Positions 1 through 9,301 of a stretch of DNA of 64,000 nt are shown in pieces. The position numbers and the translations under genes are program-made. The stretch's first letter is position 1, and each line of letters begins with the position of its first letter. The stretch covers positions 124,001 through 188,000 of the forward strand of contig JAUJEA010000010.1 of the NCBI GenBank assembly GCA_030442035.1, written 5' to 3'. The notes below the pieces were generated by a model. It did no database searches, was not told the origin of the DNA, and saw only the letters and a program-made list of their open reading frames with translations. The DNA is from Splendidivirga corallicola (lineage in GTDB: Bacteria > Bacteroidota > Bacteroidia > Cytophagales > Cyclobacteriaceae).

Positions 1-1991
1 AGTATTCCATCCGATAAACATCCCTTCCCATACTGATATTTGGGACCTTCCTTTTGCAAAAGTTTTTTGGCTTCGTCGGAATAATTGGTCCATCCCCTGG
101 AAACTTTCACCGGGTCTTCGGCTTCCAAACCAGTCCATTGGATCTTCTGCGTGAAGTACTCTCCATCAAAGAGTTCCTCTTCCATATATTTTTTGCCTTT
201 TTTTATCAATTTGCTATATCGCTTGTAGGGCTGTTTCGCTGCTTTGGCCATTTCTATCAATGCACTCAGTGCACCAAGATAGAAACTGGTGCACATGCCA
301 TCAGGCCCCCAAAATTCAATATCGTAGGTATTGTGGTGAGGTTCTTCGAGGATACCTTTTTCTTTTGGATCCCAGGTTCTGATACAATAATCAAGGCTAC
401 TTTTTACCTTTGGATAAAGTTTTTTCATCCATTCGGTATCTCCGGAGATGCGCCAGTCACGATACACTTTCATGATACCTCCCAATTGGCCGTCTGAGGC
501 GGCATGATACCCATGGCCCACAGTACGGATAGGTAAAGAACTACGAAAAGTTTGATGGCCCTTATCATCCTGGCTTATGCCGAACTCGGTATCTCTCAAC
601 GACATTTCAAGGTTTGGGAACAGATGGGGCAATGCCTGGGCATAGTTCCATACATGGGTACAAGAGCCATGGCAACACCCTGAATCATCGTTGCAACCTT
701 CCCATGCCCAAAACTTTCCATCGGTTTGGCGAAGTACGGTAGGAGACTTGAGTATGCCTAAATTAGCAGCAACCGCCTCAATCACTTCCGGTGGTAGTGT
801 TGAATTGTAAAAAGCACTTGTGAAAGCCTGAGTTCTTTGATCCAGGTGGTCATAGTTTTTTGCCCAATAATCGACAACTTCCCGTACAGATTTGAATTTT
901 CCGGAATACCAGGGTTTATAAGTGTCAGATTCCGAGCAGGAAGAACCTGGCTGGCATTCGCCCTTTCCTCCCAAACGAATATTTGTATTCGGCGCATACC
1001 AGGCAAAGAGTAGCTTGATGGTTTTTTCTTCTCCTGCCCCGAGCGTAAAAGGGACATATACCGAAGCGCCAGGTGAATCTTTGTCTAACGGAGGCTTTTC
1101 CGTAGTGTCTCCGGCAGTGATTTTTTCCCAGGCGATTGATAAGGAATCGAACCATCCTCCTCTGAACCAGCTAGGATCGACCTTTGCATTTTCCCCAAGA
1201 ACAAAAGCAGCAAAAGCCCCCTCGTCTTTTGAAGATTTTTGATTTGCTGGTTGTTCCAATACAAAGCCGTTTTTAACAGAAGCGATCTTGTTTCCTTTGC
1301 CAACACTCATAAAGTTTTTGGCATTCCATGAAAATACACCTTCAACTCTTTTTCCTGATGTGTTTTTAAATGTATACTCAAAAGCGCCAACCGGAAGACT
1401 GGAGTTATCCTCGTCAGATGGAATAAAGGGGCTCCAACCCTTAATTTGTACCGAAACAGGTATATCGTCGTCTGTGAGTTCAATTATGCCATAAGGAAAC
1501 CGGGCCTTAAAAGAAGCTGTTTCAAAACGTGGTAGCCCATGACTTTTGCGGGCTCCACCTCTTGCCGAAGCAATATCATCTCTTCCTCTCTGTCCAAATT
1601 TTTTCCAATCCTGCAAAGGTCCTTCAAGAACCTTAGTTCCCTTTTTCACGCCTTTTACATACAAGGCCGCAAAAGTACAAGGTTCATTAAATGTATCAGA
1701 GACATTACGTACAGACATATGGGAAATGGCTCCCGTACCTTCCATACAGAACATTCCTGCCCCTATGCCTCCAATGGGAAATGCCACTCTGCTCAGGTAA
1801 TCACCAGAATATGGTCCGTTAAATGTTCTGTCCCCGTGATCTTGAGTGTCTTTGGATTTAATGTTACTTTTATTAGTAGCCTGGACTGTTTGTTCGCTTG
1901 TATCTATTGGATAGGGTACAGCCATCAATGCTCCTAATGATGCGGAATTTGTCAGGAACTTTCTACGGCTTGTAGCTTTTTTTTTATTCAT
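1..1991 (-). CDS. GH116-family glycoside hydrolase, Tat-exported (3' end outside window)
   Basis: Open from an ATG at 1991 to the left window edge, about 663 codons, with the C-terminus missing. The first 30 residues hold a twin-arginine motif (SRRKFL) and a hydrophobic stretch, so export by Tat is likely. The order of motifs follows GH116 (GBA2-like beta-glucosidase, beta-xylosidase, glucosylceramidase): an N-terminal beta-rich part with AFPIGGIGAGM-like residues near 80, then an (alpha/alpha)6 domain. Glu431 in WAWEGCND aligns with the GBA2 nucleophile region and Asp557 in HHNTYDIEFWGP with the acid/base region. The cysteine-rich GCCHGSCTHVWNY stretch after Glu431 is typical of a bacterial subgroup. 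Substrate is not readable from sequence; a beta-glucoside or beta-xyloside is likely. The next gene (ThuA-LamG) lies 315 bases upstream. Confidence 0.85.
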   Translation of the reverse strand, partial: MNKKKATSRRKFLTNSASLGALMAVPYPIDTSEQTVQATNKSNIKSKDTQDHGDRTFNGPYSGDYLSRVAFPIGGIGAGMFCMEGTGAISHMSVRNVSDTFNEPCTFAALYVKGVKKGTKVLEGPLQDWKKFGQRGRDDIASARGGARKSHGLPRFETASFKARFPYGIIELTDDDIPVSVQIKGWSPFIPSDEDNSSLPVGAFEYTFKNTSGKRVEGVFSWNAKNFMSVGKGNKIASVKNGFVLEQPANQKSSKDEGAFAAFVLGENAKVDPSWFRGGWFDSLSIAWEKITAGDTTEKPPLDKDSPGASVYVPFTLGAGEEKTIKLLFAWYAPNTNIRLGGKGECQPGSSCSESDTYKPWYSGKFKSVREVVDYWAKNYDHLDQRTQAFTSAFYNSTLPPEVIEAVAANLGILKSPTVLRQTDGKFWAWEGCNDDSGCCHGSCTHVWNYAQALPHLFPNLEMSLRDTEFGISQDDKGHQTFRSSLPIRTVGHGYHAASDGQLGGIMKVYRDWRISGDTEWMKKLYPKVKSSLDYCIRTWDPKEKGILEEPHHNTYDIEFWGPDGMCTSFYLGALSALIEMAKAAKQPYKRYSKLIKKGKKYMEEELFDGEYFTQKIQWTGLEAEDPVKVSRGWTNYSDEAKKLLQKEGPKYQYGKGCLSDGI

Positions 1992-2306
1992 CTTTCTTGT
2001 GAGATTTATTAACTAAGTTCTAATAATGCAGTTTTCAATTTTAGAACATTCACCACTTTTCCGAAATGTACATGCTCGCTGTTTTTGTGTAAAAAATATA
2101 TATTCCATGTCTGTTACTTACTCTACCCTTATTAATTCGACTTTTTTCGAAGCAATTTCCAGTAAGTAAGTTAATCACCTCAGATACACCGAAGATTCCT
2201 ATCAACCTATTCTTTTTCAAATAGAGCCACAGAAATCGTGAGTATACAGAAAGTGATATTGGAATAATTCAAAGATTGTATTTCCTTAAACTCTTAAGAC
2301 AAAAGC
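1992..2306. other. Intergenic, upstream of the GH116 gene
   Basis: About 315 bases between two minus-strand genes. AT-rich with several TTTTTC and AATTC runs. I see no gene, strong hairpin or recognisable operator. It presumably contains the promoter of the GH116 gene. Confidence 0.4.
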
Positions 2307-3860
2307 TTATTTCAATGAGTACCGCTCCTTCAAATAGTGAATCATCTGGTTCATCTCGGTATCCGACAGTGCCCTTTCAAAAACAAGGAAACGGGCAATT
2401 TCTCCATCAAATGATTCCTTTCCCGGATGGTTGGTGGCATCCCGCTCCTGTCCTATACTCATTTTGGAAGGATTGGATTCAGGGTTAACTGTAATTTTTC
2501 CTTTTGCCCGGGGAGCAATATCATTCACAAATAGTTCCATGGTGACTTCTCCGGTTCCACTTGCCATACGTCCCATTACCAGATAATATTTTCCTTCCTT
2601 AAGGGGTTCAGGAGCGTCTACCAATGGGTTATTTGTATTCCATCGGCCCGGGCCAATTCCATTTCTCACACCAAGCCATGGACGGTTGTCATCAGTAAAA
2701 CCTCCCCAAAAACCTTCATAAAATCCCTTGCCGTCAGTGTTGCTATTCCGAAGATTACCGAAAAAGGAATTAACACCAGGCAAATCAGGTACTTGCTCAT
2801 ACACTGACATCACCGAAAACCAGGTATGTCCACTTCCATTGATAAGATGATCAAAAGCATCTTCATTGTCATTAAGCAATTCCTGTCGGTGAAAGACAAT
2901 CGTGTTATGCCCATTGAGCTCAGGAACATTAAGTACAAGCATTGGTCTGCCCGAACCTGCTATTTTCCTACCCTCATCGCGTTTAATAAAGTCTTTGATA
3001 TCATTGTCAACCTGATTACGCCAGACATGAACCTTATTACCTTCTTCTATCTCAACATCGTAATCTGCATCCAGGTCCAAAAGAAGGCCATTGATTACGG
3101 GCATTTTGGCCATTGCACGTCCACTTGACCAGAGAATACCTCCCTCCACTAATTTTTGAAAATGTCTATCAGTATAGATCGCTTTTGTATGCCCCAATGA
3201 AGTAAAAAAGGAGCGTCCGCCATCATAGTGGTGATACCATGTAAAGGGATGGTCACCACCCATCTTTACCTCCCCTTCATAAGAATTTTCATCGAGGGAG
3301 ATCAAAACATTGACATGCTCACGAGGATTGTGAGAAAAGGTATGATATTCATCGGTTATATGCCATTCTTCATCAAGATGTTGCGTGCTTATATGAGATC
3401 TATCCTCTACGATCAGTCGAGCTCTCTGCACTTTCGGATGATCGATAAGCCTGGTACCTATCAGGCCTTCAAACCACTGCTGAAAGCTATTTCCTTCATG
3501 CCAGATTGCTCCTGCACAATGAATCCCCACAAAACCACCTCCATTGCGGATATATCTCCGGAATGCCTTTTGCTGCTTATCGGAAAAGATACGTCCATGG
3601 TTACCGCAGTTATTATTAAAGACGACCACATCAAATGCCATCAGGGTTTTAGGTTTTAAGATGGCTGTATCTCTTGTGGATACGACTTCCCATCCGTTTT
3701 GCACTCCCAGACTTTCAATCATTGCCAGGGCTTTATCTTTTGAATTGTGTTCATATCCATTATCAGCCTGGAAATTGAGAATTCTAAGCGGTGATTGAGC
3801 AAAAACAATTTTCGGCAGGATGGTGGTAAATAATAATGTTACGATTAGATATCTCATCAC
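2307..3860 (-). CDS. Secreted ThuA-domain protein with C-terminal LamG-like domain
   Basis: 517 residues with an N-terminal signal peptide ending near AQS (residue 22-24). Residues about 25-255 match the ThuA (trehalose utilisation) family, a class I glutamine amidotransferase-like fold: FNNNCGNHGRIF, a NGGGFVGIHCAGAI segment, and the closing HPFTWYHHYDGGRSFFTSLGH motif are all present. Residues about 265-517 form a concanavalin A/LamG-like beta-sandwich (VWRNQVDND, GPGRWNTNNP, DGEIARFLVFERALSDTEM). ThuA proteins in Bacteroidota are common in sugar-catabolic clusters; their reaction is unsettled. It is the upstream neighbour of GH116 and lies 72 bases downstream of the next gene, so an operon running from 6641 leftward is plausible. 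The ThuA call is firm; the LamG call is by residue pattern. Confidence 0.8.
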   Translation of the reverse strand: MMRYLIVTLLFTTILPKIVFAQSPLRILNFQADNGYEHNSKDKALAMIESLGVQNGWEVVSTRDTAILKPKTLMAFDVVVFNNNCGNHGRIFSDKQQKAFRRYIRNGGGFVGIHCAGAIWHEGNSFQQWFEGLIGTRLIDHPKVQRARLIVEDRSHISTQHLDEEWHITDEYHTFSHNPREHVNVLISLDENSYEGEVKMGGDHPFTWYHHYDGGRSFFTSLGHTKAIYTDRHFQKLVEGGILWSSGRAMAKMPVINGLLLDLDADYDVEIEEGNKVHVWRNQVDNDIKDFIKRDEGRKIAGSGRPMLVLNVPELNGHNTIVFHRQELLNDNEDAFDHLINGSGHTWFSVMSVYEQVPDLPGVNSFFGNLRNSNTDGKGFYEGFWGGFTDDNRPWLGVRNGIGPGRWNTNNPLVDAPEPLKEGKYYLVMGRMASGTGEVTMELFVNDIAPRAKGKITVNPESNPSKMSIGQERDATNHPGKESFDGEIARFLVFERALSDTEMNQMIHYLKERYSLK

Positions 3861-3932
3861 TTATTATTCAATTTTGGCTAAACATAAATAATAACCAGAC
3901 AAAGGAGTTAACATTTCCATGGGTCACTGAGA

Positions 3933-6641
3933 CTATATTTTTTTGAATGTAAAACTACCATCGGTGTTTACACTTACTCTAAAACTATCTAATGTTCTTT
4001 CAGATAGTTCTCCCAAATTTTTACCATTAATATTCAAGCGATATAAAGCATCTTTCAATCCGTTTATCCTTAATTCTACTTCGTATGATTTTTTCCATGG
4101 TTGGGTTAGTTTGCCAAGCCTGTTTTCGAGTTTTACATCAATCATTTTTCCTTCTATCTTGGCCGATATCACCCGAATACCATCAACACCAACAAAGAGG
4201 TGGTTTTCAAAATCAAGATAAACACCTCCCAATCCTCTACATGCTTCAGCCAACCCCGTAAATACGCCGGATCCCTCACCCCAACTGGGGTGGGTTCGCA
4301 TTGCGGACTGTGGGTGTGCCTCATGATCAATATTCTCGGGGCCGAGGCCATATGGATAGATATTAGTATGTCGATAAATATCATTGGATTTATGTCGGGG
4401 ATGGTTCATCAATACCACCGATGATCTGGCAGCGGCTACAGCTCTTTCCAGTAAGTCCTGTCGACCTAATTGTTTGCCATACCAAATGTAGGGGCGAACC
4501 ATCTCTGCCTGGCGGGCATCCATATAAGTGCCATTATCAGCATTGTCTACTGAGAACCCACCGAAAGGAAAGGCTGTATAAATGTAGTGTGGGTCCCAGG
4601 AACATTGATAAAAAGATACATAGTCAATACAAGATTCACCCATTTCCAGATAAACCTCTTTGTCTGTGGCCCTGTAAAGGGCGGCAAAGCCTTCAATACC
4701 CCAAAAAGTGGACAAAGTGCCCCTGGCTATTTGATGTTGCCAGCGATCACGTTGGAAGTGCAGCGGACGGTTACCACAGGAAAAAAACTGCTCCATATCC
4801 ACCCATTTTTGTTCCGGTAGGATTTCTTTTTCCATATAAATGGCAATTTCTTCCGCACCCTGTAGGTATTTATCATTCTTTGTCGCGTTGTATAATTCAG
4901 CCAGGAACCACATACTTGCCGCCGGATGGGCGCTATAGGTGAGTATATCCATAGCTGCCATGTTACGTTGATCTATATATGATGGTACAGCCCCTCTGGA
5001 GTCTATTTGATCCAAAAGCCAGTCACCATAAGGGCGGAAGTAATCTACGATCCGTTCATCTTTTTCACAACGTTGGTAATAATCCAGCAAGTGGGCTGCT
5101 GTTTTACTCATAGTATAAACATTATAGGTATCTGATTCCCTGAGAAAAAATTTGTTTTCTCCGTTAACCGGATCGGTAAAGGCGGTTACCCATTTTTTAT
5201 CGTTGGCATAATAAAGTGTAGGGAAAAGACCTTTTTCGTTTTGAGGTGCAGACAAACACCAGTTGATGATACGCCGTGCCTTTTCTTTCAAGTCAGGACG
5301 ATTTAGTCTTTGCCCCCAATACCAAAACCCCTGAGCCTCCCTGGCATTGTTCCAAAACACAGAGTTATGCAGGGCATCATTCCACCATTCAATGGCAGAT
5401 CGGTAACCACCCATTTTTAAACCGTTTTCCTCCCATTCCAACCACGATCCGGTATTACGGTATCCTTTGAGGGGTAAATCGATGTTGATATTTTCGTAGG
5501 TAATAGGATTAAAGGTGATAGAATCGATAATACGAAAATACTCATCAAAGGGCATCGCCAGATGACGTTGGTTATCAAAGACAGGCTTTCCATACTGTTG
5601 CCATTGATGTTTTACAATCTGTTGAAACCCTTGGTTTCCGGGTGTTTCAGCTCCTACGAACAAATCAAAAGCATACTTTATTTCCGGGACTTCCAGAGTT
5701 CTGATCATACTAGTGTCATTAACCCTTTGATAGCGGATGTGATGGGTAATGATGTTATCCATATATCCAAAAGTTATCACAGGCTTTGTGGTAAGTCCGG
5801 ACATGACATTAAGATCCAGGCCGGTGGGCATGGTGTATTTGTCCTGATCAAAAGGAACAGAAAAACGGTTCCTACCAATATCTATGGTCTTTCTGGCATC
5901 CGGAGACTGTATCTGGTTGGTATTAATGCTGTTGAGATCAGGTACCAAAGCTGTAAACAATTCTTTGTCCTGAAGGATGACTGCCGGAGCGTGATAAGCC
6001 CGATCGCCTATGACCTGATCTTTGCCTGGTAATATTTTAAAACGGTTCTGTTTAGAATCTTCGTTATCGAACTTCAAGGCAGGAGTATGAATGAAAGTTG
6101 GGATTTTGTCCAGATTGAAAGTGAACGTAGAAAGGGCATAATCCAACTTGGGAGAGGTCTCTTTCAACATAAGGGACACATCGAAATGGAAATAATTTTG
6201 GTCTTCTTGCAACGAAACTATTTGTGTTACCGGAACATCACCTGCTTCTCCCATGAGCTTAACCGCCTTCCCTTGCTCATTTTCAACAAGTTCAAAATCA
6301 CTGACCAGGGCGTTGACAAGAAAACGGTGCTTCGAATCCAATGAAGTATTGAACAGTTGTACTGCCTCCTTAGGAAATTCACCTTGCGGCACAAAAGAGG
6401 CTGCCACTTCCTTCCACTCCAAACCTGCTTTCGCGTAAAAGACCTGCACCACTCCATCTTCATCTTTTGTAAAGACAGCCTTTATTTTGTCATTTCCTAT
6501 TTCTATAGTGCTTGCTTTTTGATCATGATAAAGTCCATCTCTTTGTTCTTCTTCCAAGCCACAAGAAATCAAGAACATAATTGATATGCAATTCGCGATA
6601 GCAAACAAGTGCCCCTTCCGGAAACTAAGTTTTTTGATCAT
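3933..6641 (-). CDS. Large lipoprotein, probable six-hairpin-type carbohydrate-active protein
   Basis: 902 residues. The N-terminus ends in a lipobox (MFLISCG, Cys27), so it is a lipoprotein, probably outer-membrane anchored. Residues about 30-350 look beta-rich (a domain on alternating substrate-recognition strands) and residues about 390-820 are helix-rich with many Trp, Tyr and His residues, including WNDALHNSVFWNNAREAQGFWYWGQ and AHPAASMWFLAELYNATKNDKYL. That pattern resembles the (alpha/alpha)6 toroid of six-hairpin glycosidases and polysaccharide lyases. The last 80 residues return to beta strands. I cannot assign a CAZy family or catalytic residues. Its place between ThuA-LamG and a GH43-like protein supports a role in glycan breakdown. 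A neutral description is hypothetical PUL-associated lipoprotein. Confidence 0.6.
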   Translation of the reverse strand: MIKKLSFRKGHLFAIANCISIMFLISCGLEEEQRDGLYHDQKASTIEIGNDKIKAVFTKDEDGVVQVFYAKAGLEWKEVAASFVPQGEFPKEAVQLFNTSLDSKHRFLVNALVSDFELVENEQGKAVKLMGEAGDVPVTQIVSLQEDQNYFHFDVSLMLKETSPKLDYALSTFTFNLDKIPTFIHTPALKFDNEDSKQNRFKILPGKDQVIGDRAYHAPAVILQDKELFTALVPDLNSINTNQIQSPDARKTIDIGRNRFSVPFDQDKYTMPTGLDLNVMSGLTTKPVITFGYMDNIITHHIRYQRVNDTSMIRTLEVPEIKYAFDLFVGAETPGNQGFQQIVKHQWQQYGKPVFDNQRHLAMPFDEYFRIIDSITFNPITYENINIDLPLKGYRNTGSWLEWEENGLKMGGYRSAIEWWNDALHNSVFWNNAREAQGFWYWGQRLNRPDLKEKARRIINWCLSAPQNEKGLFPTLYYANDKKWVTAFTDPVNGENKFFLRESDTYNVYTMSKTAAHLLDYYQRCEKDERIVDYFRPYGDWLLDQIDSRGAVPSYIDQRNMAAMDILTYSAHPAASMWFLAELYNATKNDKYLQGAEEIAIYMEKEILPEQKWVDMEQFFSCGNRPLHFQRDRWQHQIARGTLSTFWGIEGFAALYRATDKEVYLEMGESCIDYVSFYQCSWDPHYIYTAFPFGGFSVDNADNGTYMDARQAEMVRPYIWYGKQLGRQDLLERAVAAARSSVVLMNHPRHKSNDIYRHTNIYPYGLGPENIDHEAHPQSAMRTHPSWGEGSGVFTGLAEACRGLGGVYLDFENHLFVGVDGIRVISAKIEGKMIDVKLENRLGKLTQPWKKSYEVELRINGLKDALYRLNINGKNLGELSERTLDSFRVSVNTDGSFTFKKI

Positions 6642-6689
6642 GAGCTGACGGTTTTTATAAATACAAAATTTTATATTTCTTCTATTTTG

Positions 6690-6828
6690 TTATAACGATA
6701 GGTTGGCATTAGCCAGATCGTTGGTAATCAGCCCCACTTTGACACCTTGCCGCTGTAATCTTCTTGCCGTAGCACCCACTAAGGTCGTTTTACCGGCTAC
6801 CAAAAAAATCAGGGTAGGGTTCTTTTTT
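6690..6828 (-). pseudogene. Remnant of a G3E/CobW-type GTPase (P-loop region)
   Basis: Reading the minus strand from about 6828 to a TAA at 6690-6692 gives about 45 codons that include AGKTTLVGATARRLQRQG and VGLITNDLANANLS. This is the Walker A and following helix/strand of CobW/UreG/HypB-like GTPases, which normally read GxLGAGKTTL and then VGLITND. The first glycine of the P-loop is lost (FLVAGKT), there is no usable start, and the remaining roughly 200 residues are absent. It is therefore a decayed fragment between two sugar-catabolic genes, not a functional gene. Confidence 0.65.
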
Positions 6829-6853
6829 TGCACATTTTATTTGCCTATATACT

Positions 6854-7861
6854 TTATTCCACTGCCCATCTCAGCTTAGCCATCCTAATACCATCCAAAT
6901 CAGGATTTAAGGCGGCTATAAACCATTGTCCCTTGTATAAAATCAATTCAGGAGCTGCTACTGGCAATCGGTTTACAAAGTAGCCCTCATCTGTATCTAT
7001 TCCAAAATCAAGTGGGTCTTTAGATCGGTAAACCGTTGTAATATTGTTTTTGCCATAAGCCTGTGTCCTGAACAAATAATAGTATCCTTCTACATGGACC
7101 ACATGAGGACATTCGTGGGCTCCCCACCCCCGGCCCGTTATGCTTCCTGCTCTGGACACCACAATACGGTCACTCCAATGAACCAGATCTTTAGAGGTAC
7201 GGCAATAGACCGCCCCATCTGTTTTATGAGCTTGTTCTCCCCATAGTCCGGCTCCCGAGGTATAATAATTATAGTAAGTGTCACCTATTTTTATCACCAT
7301 AGCATCCCGTGTATTTTGACCTGCTCCATCTGAGAACATGGCAGTCACTCTTTCCATATTGTCCTGGATGACCCGTTTAAATATTTTACCGTCTTTGCTT
7401 GTAGCCATGCATATAGAACTCCAATCACCATAAAACATAATCCAGATATCACCTTCACGTATCACATGGGGGGCCTGCAAACCTCCCGAAGTCTCGCCAA
7501 CCGTCGGGTCAGCCCTCATTTTGACCCCTTTGGGCACCCAAATTGAATCGGTAATTTGTTGTCCTTCCCATCCATGAAAAAGGCGGGTCTTACCAGGATC
7601 CTTTGTCCCTCGGATACAAGACCATAGCTGCCAAGTACCATCTTCGGCCTGCCATACTCCAAAATCAACGGGTTGTTGCCTGTCACCTGTGAGTTCTCCT
7701 AAATCTGGGTTATCACCCACGGACCACCAGTCTCCATCAATGACTGGTTTTAGCTTTCTGTCTGATTGTGCATTTATGGCATGTGAAATCGCCACAAGAC
7801 TTATAATCACTGCCAGTATTAAAAACCGATTTGTTTGTATTTTCATAGGTTTAGATTTCAT
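6854..7861 (-). CDS. Secreted GH43/GH32-like five-bladed propeller protein
   Basis: 335 residues. The N-terminal 32 residues are a signal peptide ending in INAQS; ATG codons at 7861 and 7846 are both possible. The body repeats beta-propeller strands: GVWQAEDGTWQLWSCIRGT, PHVIREGDIWIMFYGDWS, DAMVIKIGDTYYNYYTSGA, GWGAHECPHVVHVEGYYYLF and APELILYKGQWFIAALNP. This is the blade pattern of family 43/32 glycoside hydrolases and related proteins. Acidic residues that could be catalytic sit at blade starts, but I cannot name the triad. The 5' end overlaps by 11 bases the 3' end of a degraded Gfo/Idh/MocA gene, suggesting the two were once one operon. Confidence 0.65.
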   Translation of the reverse strand: MKSKPMKIQTNRFLILAVIISLVAISHAINAQSDRKLKPVIDGDWWSVGDNPDLGELTGDRQQPVDFGVWQAEDGTWQLWSCIRGTKDPGKTRLFHGWEGQQITDSIWVPKGVKMRADPTVGETSGGLQAPHVIREGDIWIMFYGDWSSICMATSKDGKIFKRVIQDNMERVTAMFSDGAGQNTRDAMVIKIGDTYYNYYTSGAGLWGEQAHKTDGAVYCRTSKDLVHWSDRIVVSRAGSITGRGWGAHECPHVVHVEGYYYLFRTQAYGKNNITTVYRSKDPLDFGIDTDEGYFVNRLPVAAPELILYKGQWFIAALNPDLDGIRMAKLRWAVE

Positions 7862-8160
7862 TAAGTTTAATGGGCTTTGATTCCAACAAAGATCTGTTTA
7901 CCGCTTCCGCAATACGCATAGCCTGTAAGCCATCTTCCGCGGTCATTGGCATTTTGTCTCTGAGCGTGTCGATAAAGGCCTCCATTTCTAGCTGGTAGGC
8001 TTTTTCATAGCGGTTATAAAAAAATTCAAATGATGCTCGTAATGTCCTCCTGATTCGTTATAAAACTGATTGGTGGTTTTTAAAGGATTTTCACACCGTA
8101 TCATTCCTTTTGATTCAAAAATCTCCAATCCTGTGATTCCAATTTTTAGGAGTTCCATAG
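7851..8160 (-). pseudogene. C-terminal remnant of a Gfo/Idh/MocA (IolG-like) dehydrogenase, frameshifted
   Basis: From an ATG at 8160 the frame reads VFGSKGM-like residues (IFESKGMIRCENPLKTTNQF) and YNESGGHYEHH, which resemble the C-terminal third of inositol 2-dehydrogenase (IolG). At a run of seven A (plus strand 8018-8024) the frame breaks. One base later it continues as YEKAYQLEMEAFIDTLRD, MPMTAEDGLQAMRIAEAV and a TAA at 7851-7853. The NAD-binding N-terminal two thirds are missing. This is a truncated, frameshifted relic. The single-base slip in a homopolymer could also be a sequencing error, but the missing N-terminus could not. Confidence 0.75.
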
Positions 8161-8306
8161 GTTTTTTTAATAATTATAATAGATGGCCATTAACTGTTCT
8201 CTGATGAAATACATCTATGATCAGCCTCAATACAATATTCCACAACCATGCATACTATTGTAATGTCCAGTCTTGATAATTTTGTGTATATTTTGATAAT
8301 CCTTGA

Positions 8307-8519
8307 CAGGAATGGCAATCCAATGAACAACCCGATCGTTTTGCATCGATTGAAAAGCCGGATGGTTTTGTCACTGTTGATTTTGAATTAGATCATTTAA
8401 AGCTCACCCAGAAGCACGAATGTTTGTGGGCACACAGGGCTAATGATGGACATTACGAACTTCTTGAGACAATGATCTTCGTGATGAAATCATTCGGGCT
8501 TGGTTATAAATATCTATAG
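8307..8519 (+). other. Unassigned 70-codon open stretch with coding-like composition
   Basis: Between a TGA at 8304-8306 and a TAG at 8517-8519 the plus strand is open and gives a protein-like sequence (FASIEKPDGFVTVDFEL, ECLWAHRANDGHYELLETM, FGLGYKYL) with normal amino-acid composition but no in-frame ATG. I do not recognise the family. It may be the 3' remnant of a deleted plus-strand gene. Relatives should be searched for before it is called a gene. Confidence 0.25.
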
Positions 8520-8609
8520 TGATGAAGCTGAAAGCGGAGCAAAATTCAGCTGGATTTCTTCTTCATTATCGTCTGAATGTCATGACTACGAATACAGTAA
8601 AAATCCTTA

Positions 8610-8780
8610 TCACAACTTAGTTCTTTTCTTAGCCTTCCTTACTCTAAACTTAATAGCATGATTACGTAGCACTGCTTTAGGTCCGGTTATTCTAAAGACA
8701 ATCCAAACAATACAATATAAGAAGGTCATGAAACATGTCCTCCAATATTCCGGAAACTTATCAATTACTTTTCTTCCCAT
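8610..8780 (-). CDS. Small basic membrane protein, hypothetical
   Basis: 56 codons from ATG 8780 to TGA 8610. The peptide begins MGRKVIDKFPEYWR, has one hydrophobic segment (CFMTFLYCIVWIVF) and ends in a strongly basic tail (RVRKAKKRTKL). It lies just downstream of another tiny membrane ORF on the same strand. No family is recognised. It could be real or a chance frame; the amphipathic layout and the neighbouring tiny ORF are the only support. Confidence 0.35.
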   Translation of the reverse strand: MGRKVIDKFPEYWRTCFMTFLYCIVWIVFRITGPKAVLRNHAIKFRVRKAKKRTKL

Positions 8781-8838
8781 CCGGCCTAACTGGTTTTAAC
8801 CTGGACAGCAGCGTTTCATACGTTAGTATTCCTCTTTC

Positions 8839-9003
8839 TTAAGACATCCACATATTGACTATGCGTAATGCCCAATCCTTAAGGAATTCGCCAAATATGT
8901 TCACAAATACAGGTGCCATCCAGGCTCCCATTAATAGCAGAAATAACACAATGGTTATATCGGTTCGACTGTGTTTTTTGATCTTTTTTAATAAGGTTTC
9001 CAT
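8839..9003 (-). CDS. Tiny membrane protein (METL family, copy 1)
   Basis: 54 residues from ATG 9003 to TAA 8839: a charged start METLLKKIKKHSRTD, then a hydrophobic segment (ITIVLFLLLMGAWMAPVFV). A second version beginning METLIKKIKGY is found at 15724-15849. In both places it lies about 200-300 bases downstream of a PorT-like barrel gene, so it belongs to the duplicated locus. Conservation of the start between copies supports real coding. Function unknown. Confidence 0.45.
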   Translation of the reverse strand: METLLKKIKKHSRTDITIVLFLLLMGAWMAPVFVNIFGEFLKDWALRIVNMWMS

Positions 9004-9301
9004 AATTTAATTTTTCGATTGTATCATAAAAAACTTCGTTCAAAGCATGAGTAAAACAAAGAAAGACAATGCACCAAACTGTCGTGTATTACTTTTAGAT
9101 CCTTTAACACGTTATCCCTTATGCTTATTTTGAGGGAATAAAATGCCATCAGATCAAGCTACGTTTCATTTCCCTATTTTCTTTGTTTTGAAAGATAGTT
9201 GGTAGGAAAGAGGGCCCATCTCAACCAACAGACCTCCCTTTCAACCAATCAACCACTATTTATCAATCATGTATTGTGTTTTATAAAATGTAATACTGTA
9301 G

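Noticed and set aside
1-2000. Several short minus-strand genes in the first 1.3 kb
   Set aside because: One continuous minus-strand frame from 1991 to the edge covers the region with GH116 motifs; the short frames are out-of-phase.
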